In this document: positions 45,236 to 54,775 of the stretch, in pieces
Layout of the letters: the number at the start of each line of letters is the position of its first letter
Position numbering within the stretch: the first letter of the stretch is position 1
Assembly: GCA_004335835.1 (NCBI GenBank)
Contig: RWJK01001545.1
Location: 98,213 to 162,212, forward strand
Source: Scenedesmus sp. ARA3
Taxonomy: Eukaryota > Chlorophyta > Chlorophyceae > Sphaeropleales > Scenedesmaceae
Direction: 5' to 3'
Length of the DNA stretch: 64,000 bases
The notes under the pieces: generated by a model
Database searches by the model: none
What the model saw: the letters and a program-made list of their open reading frames with translations, nothing else
What the model was told of the DNA's origin: nothing
Program-made: the position numbers and the translations under genes

Positions 45236-48170
45236 CCCCAAGCAGTACAAGTGGCTGCAGAAAAAAACGCACATGCGCATCTGCATGGCAGCGCCATACA
45301 ACGACTCAGCCACGCATTCAAAAACATGCGCCTCGTGCAGACCTTGCGTGCACCATGATGAGCTCAGCCGAAAAATTGCAACGGTCTCAGTGCAGGAGCA
45401 CTGTTGCCATGCAGGTTCTGCAAACAAATGATGACGTGGGTACAGCTACATCTTCTGGAAATGTACACCAACTCAACATAGAAAGAGGACAAGCAACAAC
45501 TGACATCATGCTGGACGGATTTACAGACAACTCCGACTCACAACAACAACGCAACGGCACATCAGAAGAAGTTGCTGTACAGTGCAGCTGTCCCTGCCAA
45601 ACGCCAAGGCAAGGTGACATGCAAACAAAACACAGACGCTGCTCGCACGCTAACTTCACCGTACCATTCCACAAAGCTCGTATGTTGTACTCCCTGCATG
45701 TGTATCACAAGATAAGCCACCAGCCCAACGCCAACCGAGATGCAGCAGCAGCAGCACTGGCTGCAGGTCCGTGTTCAAACAGCACAGAGAACGGTTGCTG
45801 TGTACACCACCAGCAGGTACAGATCCAAATCATACATCTCACATGCAGCAGGCAGATGGCATTCCGGCCACCAGCAATCCTGGCTGGCACCCGCCTCAGC
45901 ACACTGATGCTGTGTCTGCAACTGCATGCACTGCCAGCGCCACCATCCCCACCATCAGCCTTCAAACCCCCAGCTCGCCCAAACCACGTCCAACAGGTGC
46001 CACATCATGTCACACCTCTGGCCCAGCGAATGCGCCCTGCCACCGTGAAACCCCGCTGCCACTGCAGCCACCTACCACCTCCTCACCTTCATTCCAGCCC
46101 TCTCTTATAATACTACTACTACATCACACAGCTACCAAGCCTACAATCTACGCACACCCCAAACACTCAGATAATACCTAACACAGGCGGAACTGGCCTG
46201 ACACACACCACTCATACTGCAATCCACTCATACTAAGCTGAACTTATACTAGGCTGATACGCCAGTCTTCATAGATGGCTGCAGCAGTCCAATTGTGCCC
46301 CGCAGAACACCTGTCCTGGTGCCAGCAGCAACGCACAATCTGCCGTATGGTTGATCAATTGTGGCAGCAGGCAAGGGATGGCCATGCCTGCTGCACTTGA
46401 TTCTGCAGTTGGGACTGCCCAGCAGCTGCCACAATCACACACCACTGAACTACAGGGTTGCATTCACAAGCAGAGGCAGCAAACCCTGAAAGAACCCAAG
46501 CAGCAGCGCTTCAATCCGAGCCTGCATCACTATGCCCTTGCACCCCACAAGCCCCTGCACCCCACAACCGCACTCTGCACAATTGCACAGGGGTGGCTAA
46601 GCTGCCCAGCACTGCCACCTGTGGCTGGTCATCCAAGCGCACAGCAGCTTCCCACGCATGCCCAGCCCACTGGCGTGTATCATGCCAGCACACACCACGC
46701 AAAACCCGCCACAGGCCAAAGTGACAACATGTCGCAATAGTTCAGGGCGCATGCACAATCATGCAGGGCTGTGCATGCAACACAGCCACCCTGCCATGTA
46801 TCACAGGCCTTGCAGGCCAGGCAGGATGGCAGTGCAGCACAAATTGACCGAGGCTAGCAGCCATGCACGCTGACCTGAGCAGCACCAACGCTGACACCAG
46901 CTGCATTCGGTACAGCCTGCACTTGGCCAACAACCACTGACCTACTACCGATGCTGCAACCAGGACCGTAGCGCAGCATGTGCCAGCCGCTTGTCTGATG
47001 TACAGGCCAGGCTACTCCCAACGCATGGCGTTGCCCGAGTGTCGCTGCGAAAAGCACTAGCTCCTACTACACGTGCACCTACACTGCGACCGCAATATGC
47101 TGCTGGCCAGCATACAGCCACCAATTGCAGCGCTGGTGTGGGCCTGCTCATGCGCGGCTCACAATAAGCACAGCAGGGGCATCAAAGGCCCTGCTGCACA
47201 AGTACTGAAAAAGGTGTCCACACGCAGCCATGCACATCCGCGCTGCACATGACCACCCAACACATACACGCCAACAAACACCCAAGCAACAAGAACTGAC
47301 ACGAGAAGCAATTGTACATGGTGCAATGGCAGGCAGCCAACGCACCTCTGCAAAGCAAGGCATGCAGCACACAGCCTCGCGGCTGCTGCCTATGGACAGA
47401 GCAGCCACACATCGACCTGTCCCTAACACAAACAATGTGCAGCACAAACGCATGTCATAGGCACAAGGCACACAGACACCATCCACCGCTGGACATGAAA
47501 CAACATAAACTGCAACACCTGCGACGCCGCGGCGAAGCAAGGCATGCTGCTCACAACAGCTGAAGTGGTCAGAGCAACAGTGAATGCGCCCGAGGCGCAG
47601 CAGCAGCAGAGCTTGTCAACACAATGCAGCATAGGTGTGCCACATAGTGCGACCAGCCACATCAACTGATGCCCTGCTGAATCTGCTGCAGCCACGTGGC
47701 GATTATTGCGCACTACGCACACAAGCACCACACACAAGGTGTTCTCCTCCCATTCAAGTCCTCCATGTGTGCATGCATCACGTGTGTGTCGACTGAGCAA
47801 AGGGGATGAGTCAAAGTGCGGCGAAAGAACCACATCAACAGTGATGGTGGCGGCAGCGCTGCGGGCACTGCTGCCCGTGCTGCTGCTGACGCCGTGAAGT
47901 GTGTGTTCGACTCCGCAGCTCAACATAGCTCAACATGCAGCTGCTTGCATGCTCAGCTGCCAGGCCTCGATGCACGGCGTCAAACCACAGCTGCAAGAAG
48001 CAGCTGCGGCTGCTTGAGCTGCTGGCAGAGGCAAGCGCTGTCGAAGACGTCGTCTGCTGTGCTTGTGCCTGATTGAACAACGCAGCTTTCACCAGCGCAG
48101 CCTGGATCCGACTGACCGGTGTTCAACGATGCTGCTGCTGCAGCCCCTGTCATCCGTTCAAGCCACACAC

Positions 48171-49644
48171 TCACTGCTGGCTGAAGAAGCCCACCACCAC
48201 CAGCCCCACAATGCACAGGAAGCAGTACGCAATGTATTTGGCTGGCGTGTCAAAGTAAGCTGGCGGCAGGCCTGCGCTGGGCACCGTGTCTATGCTGCTG
48301 AGCCACGCCTGGTACAGCGGGTCAAGGTAGTTGTCTGCAGCACCCTCCCGCAGCACACGCATGTACTTCTCTGTCGGCGTCACCTCTCCGTGCAGCAGCG
48401 CGAGCGAGCTGGACACAAACGTCTGCGCCTTTGCACGCCAGCCATCATACGTCTCAACCTGCAGCAGCAGCAAGACCAGGACGTGGGTTAGTGCCTGCAT
48501 CATGCACCAAGGACCACTGAGGACAAGAGCTGCATGCCTCCTGCTTCAAGCCATTCCTTTGCGCACTACAATTGCTGTGTGGTATTCATCGCTGCTGCTG
48601 CTGCTGCTGCTGCTCACCTCCACTTCCGTGAGGTTGTAGCCGCCCTCCCGCTTCTGCAGCTTGCGCATGTCCTCCTTGTTCACAAGGTACAGCACGCCGT
48701 GCACCTGCGGCAGGAAGGGCTTGTACTTGGGCAGCTGCCCAGGTGCCATCGGCTGCAGTGTGGAGTAGCCTGCGACGCAAAAGTGTGCACACCAAGAGGA
48801 GTCAGGGGTAGACGACGATGCGAAGACGCAAGTGAAAAGCAAAAAGCTACATCAACAGTCGTCTCAGGACATTTGACCAAGGTCAGCACATGCAGGCAGC
48901 ACATGCAGTATTGCTCTGCAGCGCGTCAGCAGTGCCGCACAGCAGCTGTGCTGCTGCCACTACAGCGCTGCGAGAGGCGTGTCTCAGGCCATTTCAGCAG
49001 CAGGCCCACACCAGTGCGCACCTGCTCTGTGCTGGAAGACTAGCTTGAGGTTGGGGTCAACCAGCACACAGGGGGCGCGCTGCAGCACCTTCACGCCTCG
49101 CCTGGCCAGCGTGTCAAAAGACATGTTGGCGCCGTAGCTGCAGTGACAATGGCGCAGACCAAGGGTGACCACAGGAGGAAGCAGGGGCTTTCAGAATTAT
49201 GCAGCATTGATCAATGTGGGTAGCAGCAGGTAGGTATACCATAGCACAATATGCTGTGCATGTAAGAGATGTGCTCGTGTGTCAAGATCTGACAGTTGTT
49301 GAGTCAGCGCTGCTGCAGGCCACAGGTGCCAGCTGTGTAGAAGCTGAGGAGGTCACGCCCAGTGCCCACCTAAGGTACCACACGGCATCTTTGTGCTCCG
49401 GCAGGTATCGTGGAGGCAGCTTGGCTGCGATATCGCTGAATCCAGCTTCTCCCTGGTTGTCCCTGGTTGACGGTGGCAACAGCTGCTCCAATCTCGCCCG
49501 CAAAAGCTGGTCGCCCCCAGCTGCCAGCTTTGGGTCTTCTTGTAAAACAGCTGCTACCCGACATGACCTGCGAGCTGGTCTGGCTGGTAGCAAGGGCTTG
49601 CTGGCCACCCCAGCCAGGCGCTGCACGCGGCCCGACAGCTTCAT
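48171..49644 (-). CDS. Gamma-glutamylcyclotransferase-like (AIG2-like) protein with C-terminal membrane helix
   Basis: Four exons (minus): 49370-49644, 49022-49137, 48618-48769, 48171-48458; 276 residues. The GGCT fold is shown by the YGANMSFDTLARRG substrate loop (about 93-97 for YGANM), the PCVLVDPNLKLVFQHRAGYSTL block and GVLYLVNKEDMRKLQKREGGY with the expected catalytic Glu at about 172. Members cleave gamma-glutamyl peptides and release 5-oxoproline; the exact substrate is unknown. The first about 40 residues are Arg/Ser/Ala-rich without acidic residues (MKLSGRVQRLAGVASKPLL), resembling a plastid or mitochondrial transit peptide. The end (YIAYCFLCIVGLVVVGFFSQQ region, about 254-276) is a hydrophobic helix typical of a membrane tail anchor. 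A longer GTG-initiated frame was not chosen; ATG at 49644 is used. Confidence 0.85.
48591..48614 (+). repeat. (GCT)8 microsatellite next to GGCT-like exon 3 donor
   Basis: Eight perfect GCT units on the plus strand, i.e. (AGC)8 in the transcript, starting 3 nt after the intron's first base. Confidence 0.95.
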
Positions 49645-50177
49645 ACTATCTACTGCTCCGTTAACGTGCCACACTAGTCAGAGCTACACGTTCTATTGCG
49701 GCAAACGCAGGCGTAAATAGATGTGGTGGGCTAGGACACCTGTGGGTATGCCTGTCTCCGGTGTGTTTAACGCTTGACAACACGATCTATCTGAAAGGTA
49801 CCGTCGTTTAAAACACCAGCTGGTGATGATTACAAGCGTTATGCCTCAAAAAGCTGATGCAAAGCACGGTGATGCACCCCAGTTTGTTACACGGTCATTT
49901 TGCTGCATACCCATGCCGTTCGACACTGCAAATTGTGAAACACACCTACATGCTTGTGACTTTTGGTGCCCCTCGTGAAGCCTCGCACTGAGCTTGTGAC
50001 TTTTGGTGCCCCTCGTGAAGGGGTTGTTTCCCTCCCAGTGCGCACATTGCGAGGCACCTGTACTATATCACCTCCATTCACTCTTGAAGATTTGGAAGTA
50101 ACTGTTTGCTGATTCAGGGAGCCTGGATCAGCCAGGCTGCATGAAGTAGCAGACTAGCCAGCAGGAGCACAGCCAGG
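49645..50177. promoter_or_regulatory. Bidirectional promoter region, GGCT-like / ARL1
   Basis: A 533-bp gap between divergent start codons. It contains two identical 29-nt repeats (49952-49980 and 49992-50020), a hairpin (50009-50023) formed at the end of the second copy, and an 8-bp inverted pair GCCTCGCA/TGCGAGGC (49980-49987 and 50048-50055). These are the most structured promoter sequences in the window. Confidence 0.6.
49952..50020. repeat. 29-bp direct repeats, 40-bp period, in bidirectional promoter
   Basis: Identical copies at 49952-49980 and 49992-50020 separated by 11 nt; each ends in CCCCTCGTGAAG. Confidence 0.9.
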
Positions 50178-51615
50178 ATGGGGATCTGGCTCTCTCGTAT
50201 GCTTAGTTATTTTGGTGAAAAGGAGGCTCGAATCCTGGTGCTAGGACTAGACAACGCTGGCAAGACCACCATCCTATGTAAGCAGGCAGTTGAGCAGCTT
50301 ACTGCTGCAAGTTGGCGGTTGCAGCCACCTCACACAGCTGTTGTGCAACCCTGCAGACCGGCTACAAGTTGGAGAAGTGGTCTCTACCATTCCAAGTAGG
50401 TTCTTCTGTGTGTCGAGTGCAGTTGGTCGCGCCCTGCTGCCCATGACCTGCGCAACTGTGTGCTGCACTTCACGTACTGCGTACATGCAGTGTCTTTCCC
50501 TTGTCCTCCTTCTCGCTTCCTTCCTGCTCATCCATGCCAGGGTTAGATGATGCAGACTAGCACCTGCAGCAGTATGTTATATCAACGTCTTGTATCGCAA
50601 TCCTTTTGCATGCTGCAGGGCAGGCAGATTGCAAGTGGCAGTGCTCACGTGCGGTTGTTGTGTGTCTGAACACCAGCTGTTGGGCCTCCAGCCGCATCCA
50701 CTCAAGCACGTATGAACAACTTTCACTTGCCTGCCCTCTCAAGCTGTTCTGCTGCCCTTTTTATCATGCCATGCTGTCGCTGCTGCTTGTGCCGCGCGCA
50801 GCCATCGGCTTCAATGTGGAGACGGTCTCCTACAAGAACATAAAGTTCCAGGTGTGGGACCTGGGCGGGCAGACCAGCATCCGGCCCTACTGGCGCTGCT
50901 ACTACCCCAACACGCAGGCCATCATCTACGTGGTGGACAGCAGCGACGTGGAGCGCATAGGCATCAGCAAGGAGGAGTTCCACGCCATCGTGGAGGAGGA
51001 GGAGCTCAAGGATGCACTCATCCTGGTGTACGCCAACAAGCAGGTGCGGCGCGCGCTGGGGCAGATGAGGCACGGCTGCAGCGCTGGCATCGCCGGTCAG
51101 CAGCAGCAGCAGCAGCAGCAGCGAAAGCAGCGGGTACAGCGCAAAGAGAAAGCAGCTGGCGGGGGGAGGAACTGTGCGGCTGCTGCGCGTCGCAGGGGTT
51201 GCACAGCTGTGCAGTGCAGTGTGTGTGCGTGTGCAGTAGGCTGCATGCTGCGGCGCCTGGTGGTGCATGCTGCTGTGTTACTGTATCCCGAGCAGTTGAT
51301 GCAGTCAGTGCTCGTGCTCAGAGAGTCAGCAGCAGCAGCCTGCGCAGTATGTGCACCATCAGCCTAGCGCATGTATTGTCCCATGAGAGGCGCGTGCTGC
51401 CCCCAACTGACTGTGCTTCTGTGCCCTGTGGCGGTGCCTGCGTGCTGCAGGACCTGCCTGGCGCACTGTCAGACGCACAGGTGGCTGAGGCGCTGGGCCT
51501 GGCTGACATCCGCAACAGGGACTGGGCCATTTTTAAGACGTCAGCAATCAAGGGCGATGGCCTGTTTGAGGGGCTGGACTGGCTAGCAAACACGCTCAAG
51601 GCGCGGGGGCGGTAG
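50178..51615 (+). CDS. ARL1: ARL1-type Arf-like small GTPase
   Basis: Golgi/trans-Golgi Arf-family GTPase that recruits GRIP-domain golgins. Four exons: 50178-50277, 50357-50395, 50802-51043, 51451-51615; 181 residues, exactly the usual ARL1 length. Gly2 is available for myristoylation (MGIWLSRML). Motifs: P-loop GLDNAGKT (about 23-30), switch [13 protein letters not shown], switch [19 protein letters not shown], then [21 protein letters not shown] (split across exons 3 and 4) and the final [15 protein letters not shown]. The GISK and TSIRPYWR segments favour ARL1 over ARF1. Exon 2 is only 39 nt. Intron 3 carries (CAG)8. Confidence 0.96.
51098..51121 (+). repeat. (CAG)8 microsatellite in ARL1 intron 3
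   Basis: Eight perfect CAG units, about 55 nt after the exon 3 donor. Confidence 0.95.
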
Positions 51616-52564
51616 CTGGCAGCAGCAGCAGCACGCGTGGCAGCTGGGTATGTGGCTGCCTGCAGGAAACAGGTGCGCAGCAGGGCGTGCGGCGCTGGCA
51701 GCACAGCACAATCCGGAGGTGTAGGGGGCGGCTGTACAGCGGCGCTGACAGGTTCAGCTGCTGGCTGTTGCACAGAGCCCCCCAGCAGAGGAGAGCTGTG
51801 GTGCAAGCTTAGATAAATGCTGCAGCAGTCGCTGCAGTTGTCACCCTGCTGCTGGTCAGCAGGGCAATGACAGTGATGGATTGGCTGCTTGTTGGTGTTT
51901 GGTAAACATCAGATAGTTTCTGCAGAGATGCGCCACGGACATGTCTGAGGGCAGGGGCAGGAGTGATGCTTTGTTGCGTGCTGGCTTCTGGGCCAGAGGC
52001 AGGCAGCCACGGCATGCATGCGGTTGCTTGCATCTTGTGTGTTTGCATACTGTGCATGCCGCAAGGACGACGCTGCCATGGTTGCACCTGGCAAGTGTTT
52101 GTTTGGTGTGTCAACAATGTGTTGGGCACGGGCAAGTGCATAGTCAGGAACACCAGGCACAGCTCAGCAGGCTGCAGCTGCCAGCTGCAATAGTGCGTTT
52201 GCATGGCTGCAAGAATCAATTTGCTTGCCTGCAGTGATTTTGCGATTTATGCAATTGTGTGGCTGGCGGTTCCGTGATATATGTGGGTGACATGTCTGTT
52301 GCCAAGCGATAGCTGGGCCGTGGCAAAGCATGCTGCCCTGACGCCTTTTGCTGACAGCTGTCACTGAGTGTAGTGACGCCAACCTTAGCGCTGGCAACAT
52401 GTGCCGCACAAGCACGTCGTGTCATGGGCTGCTTGCCAGCTATGCACAATCTTGGTGGTCAACGCCACGATGTCTGCTCCAATCAATAACTGCACGTTCC
52501 CTCCCTTTCTTCACCCCACTGGCAGCGCGCCTCGGTTTTGATGCAATGGTAGCGCATTGGTGAC

Positions 52565-52592
52565 AACATCCTCTCTTTAAAGAGAGGATGTT
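52565..52592. repeat. Perfect 28-bp palindrome
   Basis: AACATCCTCTCTTT followed by its exact reverse complement; no loop. TATATATAC follows at once on the right. Confidence 0.9.
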
Positions 52593-53222
52593 ATATATAC
52601 TCTTCCCTACGGACCATGCCCCGCGGACTTTTTGCGGGCTTGCGCCCCCCCATTCGTCGCAGCGAGGCTTGATACTGTGGCGTGCACAGCGTGTGCGGGT
52701 GGGGTGGGGTAGGGGGCTACCTGCCTGCGCTGCAGCAGCGGCGGCTGGCGCACCAGCGCTGTGCAGCGCTGGGCGAATGCAAAAAGTGCCAAAAAGCTCA
52801 AAAAGCCAGTTTGCACAAACTAAGGCCTTGGGCGCCCTGCTTACTGTCAAAGTGCATCGTGATGCTGGACGAATTGCATGGTAAGAGAGTCGCAGTTCTT
52901 CGTGGTGTTCCAGGAAACTTTGGCACGTTATCATACGTCAGCTGTCAGCTGTGTGTCAGCAGCCTGGCCGTAGGTTGTGGCGGACACACGTAAACGTATT
53001 ATTTTGTGCTGCTCCGTGTCGCCCGGTATTATATATTGCTGCAATGCTCATCACAGTGCAACCTCGTGTGCCGGGCATTCGCCGACGATACACGACAGCG
53101 GAGTGTCGTTTTGCACAGCAACAAAGATTCATACAGATCTACTAGACACATATTGCACAGTGTCCGAGTCGGCTAACTTGAGATAGTGCAGCACAGCAAG
53201 TCGCCAGTTGTGATGGGTGGTG

Positions 53223-53225
53223 NNN
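53223..53225. other. Assembly gap (3 N)
   Basis: Three ambiguous bases, the only ones in the window, lying in the anomalous core between the ARL1 and B3 genes. Confidence 0.99.
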
Positions 53226-53643
53226 GTGACGATCTGTTTCGCTGGTTCTGGCACGCCATGTCCCCGTATCGCAGGATGGCAACGACTACCCATCACGACT
53301 TCAATCATCGAATCGGATGCGATAGTTATTAGCGGGGAGTCTTGCAGCAGCTGCTCACTGCAGACTGCATCAGGCCAAACTCCCAGTTTCTCTTGCAGTG
53401 ACAGCAGCTCGCATCCATGCTTGTAGGCTGCGGCAATCACACAGCAAACAGTGCCAGCTGCGCAGCTGCGGCAGCTGCCCAGTGCAGCTATGCTGCGTTT
53501 ATGCACATGATCTGCATGGCGGCACTGCGCTGCACTGCGAAGGGTTTAGGGCTGCAAGTTGTGACGTGCTGAACCCTAGTGCTGACCACCAACAGTCTAT
53601 AACTGCAAACCTATGCAAACAGCCCCACAGTGGGCGCAACTGA

Positions 53644-53683
53644 AAAAAGTCCTTTTGGACTTTTTGCAAAAAGTCAAAAAGTC
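53644..53683. repeat. Overlapping inverted repeats built on AAAAAGTC
   Basis: AAAAAGTCC (53644-53652) pairs with GGACTTTTT (53657-53665), while GACTTTTTGCAAAAAGTC (53658-53675) is itself a perfect 18-bp palindrome, and AAAAAGTC recurs at 53676-53683. Alternative hairpins share the same middle arm. Confidence 0.85.
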
Positions 53684-53781
53684 TAAAAGGTGGGGCATGC
53701 TCCACATACATAGTATTGATGCCTGCTTTGGACGTTTCAACATGGTGGGTGATGGACGGGACAGCAGTGCAACCAGCAACG

Positions 53782-53786
53782 TTACA
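53782..53786 (-). terminator. Candidate poly(A) signal TGTAA of B3-domain gene
   Basis: TGTAA on the minus strand about 1 kb after the stop and close to the left edge of the C/A-rich block. Confidence 0.45.
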
Positions 53787-54775
53787 AGCCTATGGCGGTA
53801 GTTTATGACCAACACAACGGCTAACATGAATGCACACTCTCCCAAACGACACCACGAGCAATATACAGCTGTATAGAGTGAGCAAGCAGTGCTGCAAGTA
53901 CGTTTTCAGTACTTGCTGTGAAACTCATCACTGGTGTTGTGCGACCCCTCCACGGGGACAGCAGCGTCACTCATGCGCGCAGCAGCGCACCTCGGCACAT
54001 GTTGCTAGGCAGCAACGCTGCAACCTACCACCACCCAAGGCAAACAAACAAGGCTGATGAGGCAAGTGCTGATGAGGCAAGCCGACAGCAACAACCACAG
54101 GCAGACACATCTAACTTGCCTGCCACCTACCAAACACAAACCAAAACCGACACAAACACACCAGGCAGGTTGTTGGCAGCTCAATGCTGTACACTGCCAT
54201 GCTGCACATGTTCGCAGCGGTGCTGGCCAGTTCAACAACTCTGGTCAACGACCCAACCACAACTGCAGCCACACCCCCATTAAGTGCGACAACGTAGCAC
54301 ACCCATGGCTGCTGCCAGGCCACCGTTCCCACACCACCACCATCTAGCACCGCAACGCCAACAGCTGCTGCATGCCTTGTAAAATGGCGCAACTGTGCTG
54401 ATAGAAGCTCCCTACGGGCATGCAACGCAGTCGCTACAGCCCCACACTATCCACAAGCACTCGTACGACCCAACATGATGATGGTACACCTGGCCGGCTG
54501 GAGGGAAGCACAGCCGGCCAGCAGGGAGCCTCGCCTGCCTTGGGCCAAGGAGGCAGGCAGGGGCCCTGCACTGCTGACACACACAGGGCATGCCCGAATG
54601 CAACAGATAGCTGCACCGCGGCAGCCCCATAACACCGACAACGTAGCAGCAACGGATGTGATGGCTGGCATCAGGATACATAGTGTTCACGCTGCCGCCT
54701 GCCATCTGGCATGGCGGCAGGCCACCGCCGCTGCGCGTGTGCCGAGCCACTCTGCTGCAATCACGGCCTGCAGCC

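Larger units (their letters stand above)
44539..48170. other. Convergent intergenic region between peptidase and GGCT-like genes
   Basis: 3.6 kb with no convincing coding exon. 44.54-45.17 kb is G/T-rich on the plus strand (peptidase 3' side). From about 45.18 to 47.9 kb the plus strand is C/A-rich, as in 3' flanks of minus genes, and a minus-strand TGTAA lies at 45231-45235 right at the switch. A 14-bp palindrome (44842-44855) and a 12-bp unit repeated in tandem (44850-44873) mark the peptidase side. Long open frames here have no splice or domain support. Confidence 0.5.
51616..54775. other. Convergent intergenic region between ARL1 and B3 genes, with insert-like core
   Basis: 3.2 kb without a supported gene. 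51.6-52.4 kb is G/T-rich (ARL1 3' flank) and 53.86-54.78 kb is C/A-rich (B3 gene 3' flank). The core, 52.5-53.8 kb, differs: it has a 28-bp palindrome, TATATA next to it, clusters of AAAAAG, an inverted-repeat cluster and three Ns. An open frame at 53129-53506 (minus) has no recognised domain. Confidence 0.45.

Noticed and set aside
45226..46110. 294-codon open frame on the plus strand in the convergent gap
   Set aside because: Low-complexity peptide without a domain, lying in the C/A-skewed strand that looks antisense to a 3' UTR; stop-poor simply because of base composition.
50221..50240. GGCTCGAATCC resembling a tRNA T-arm
   Set aside because: It lies in ARL1 exon 1 coding for EARILVLG; no cloverleaf around it. 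No tRNA was found elsewhere by eye.
52565..52700. Palindrome plus TATATA as a spliceosomal snRNA or other small RNA gene
   Set aside because: No match to the conserved cores of U1, U2, U4, U5, U6 or SRP RNA was seen in the sequence to the right.
53129..53506. Minus-strand frame with VWPDAVCSEQLL and GHGVPEPAKQIV spanning the N gap
   Set aside because: Could be an exon fragment (an acceptor near 53428 and a GTGAGC donor near 53350 exist), but no domain was recognised, no neighbouring exons were found and it crosses the ambiguous bases.
53541..53575. TTTAGGG-like sequence suggesting an interstitial telomere repeat
   Set aside because: Only a single unit and one inverted partial copy; expected by chance.
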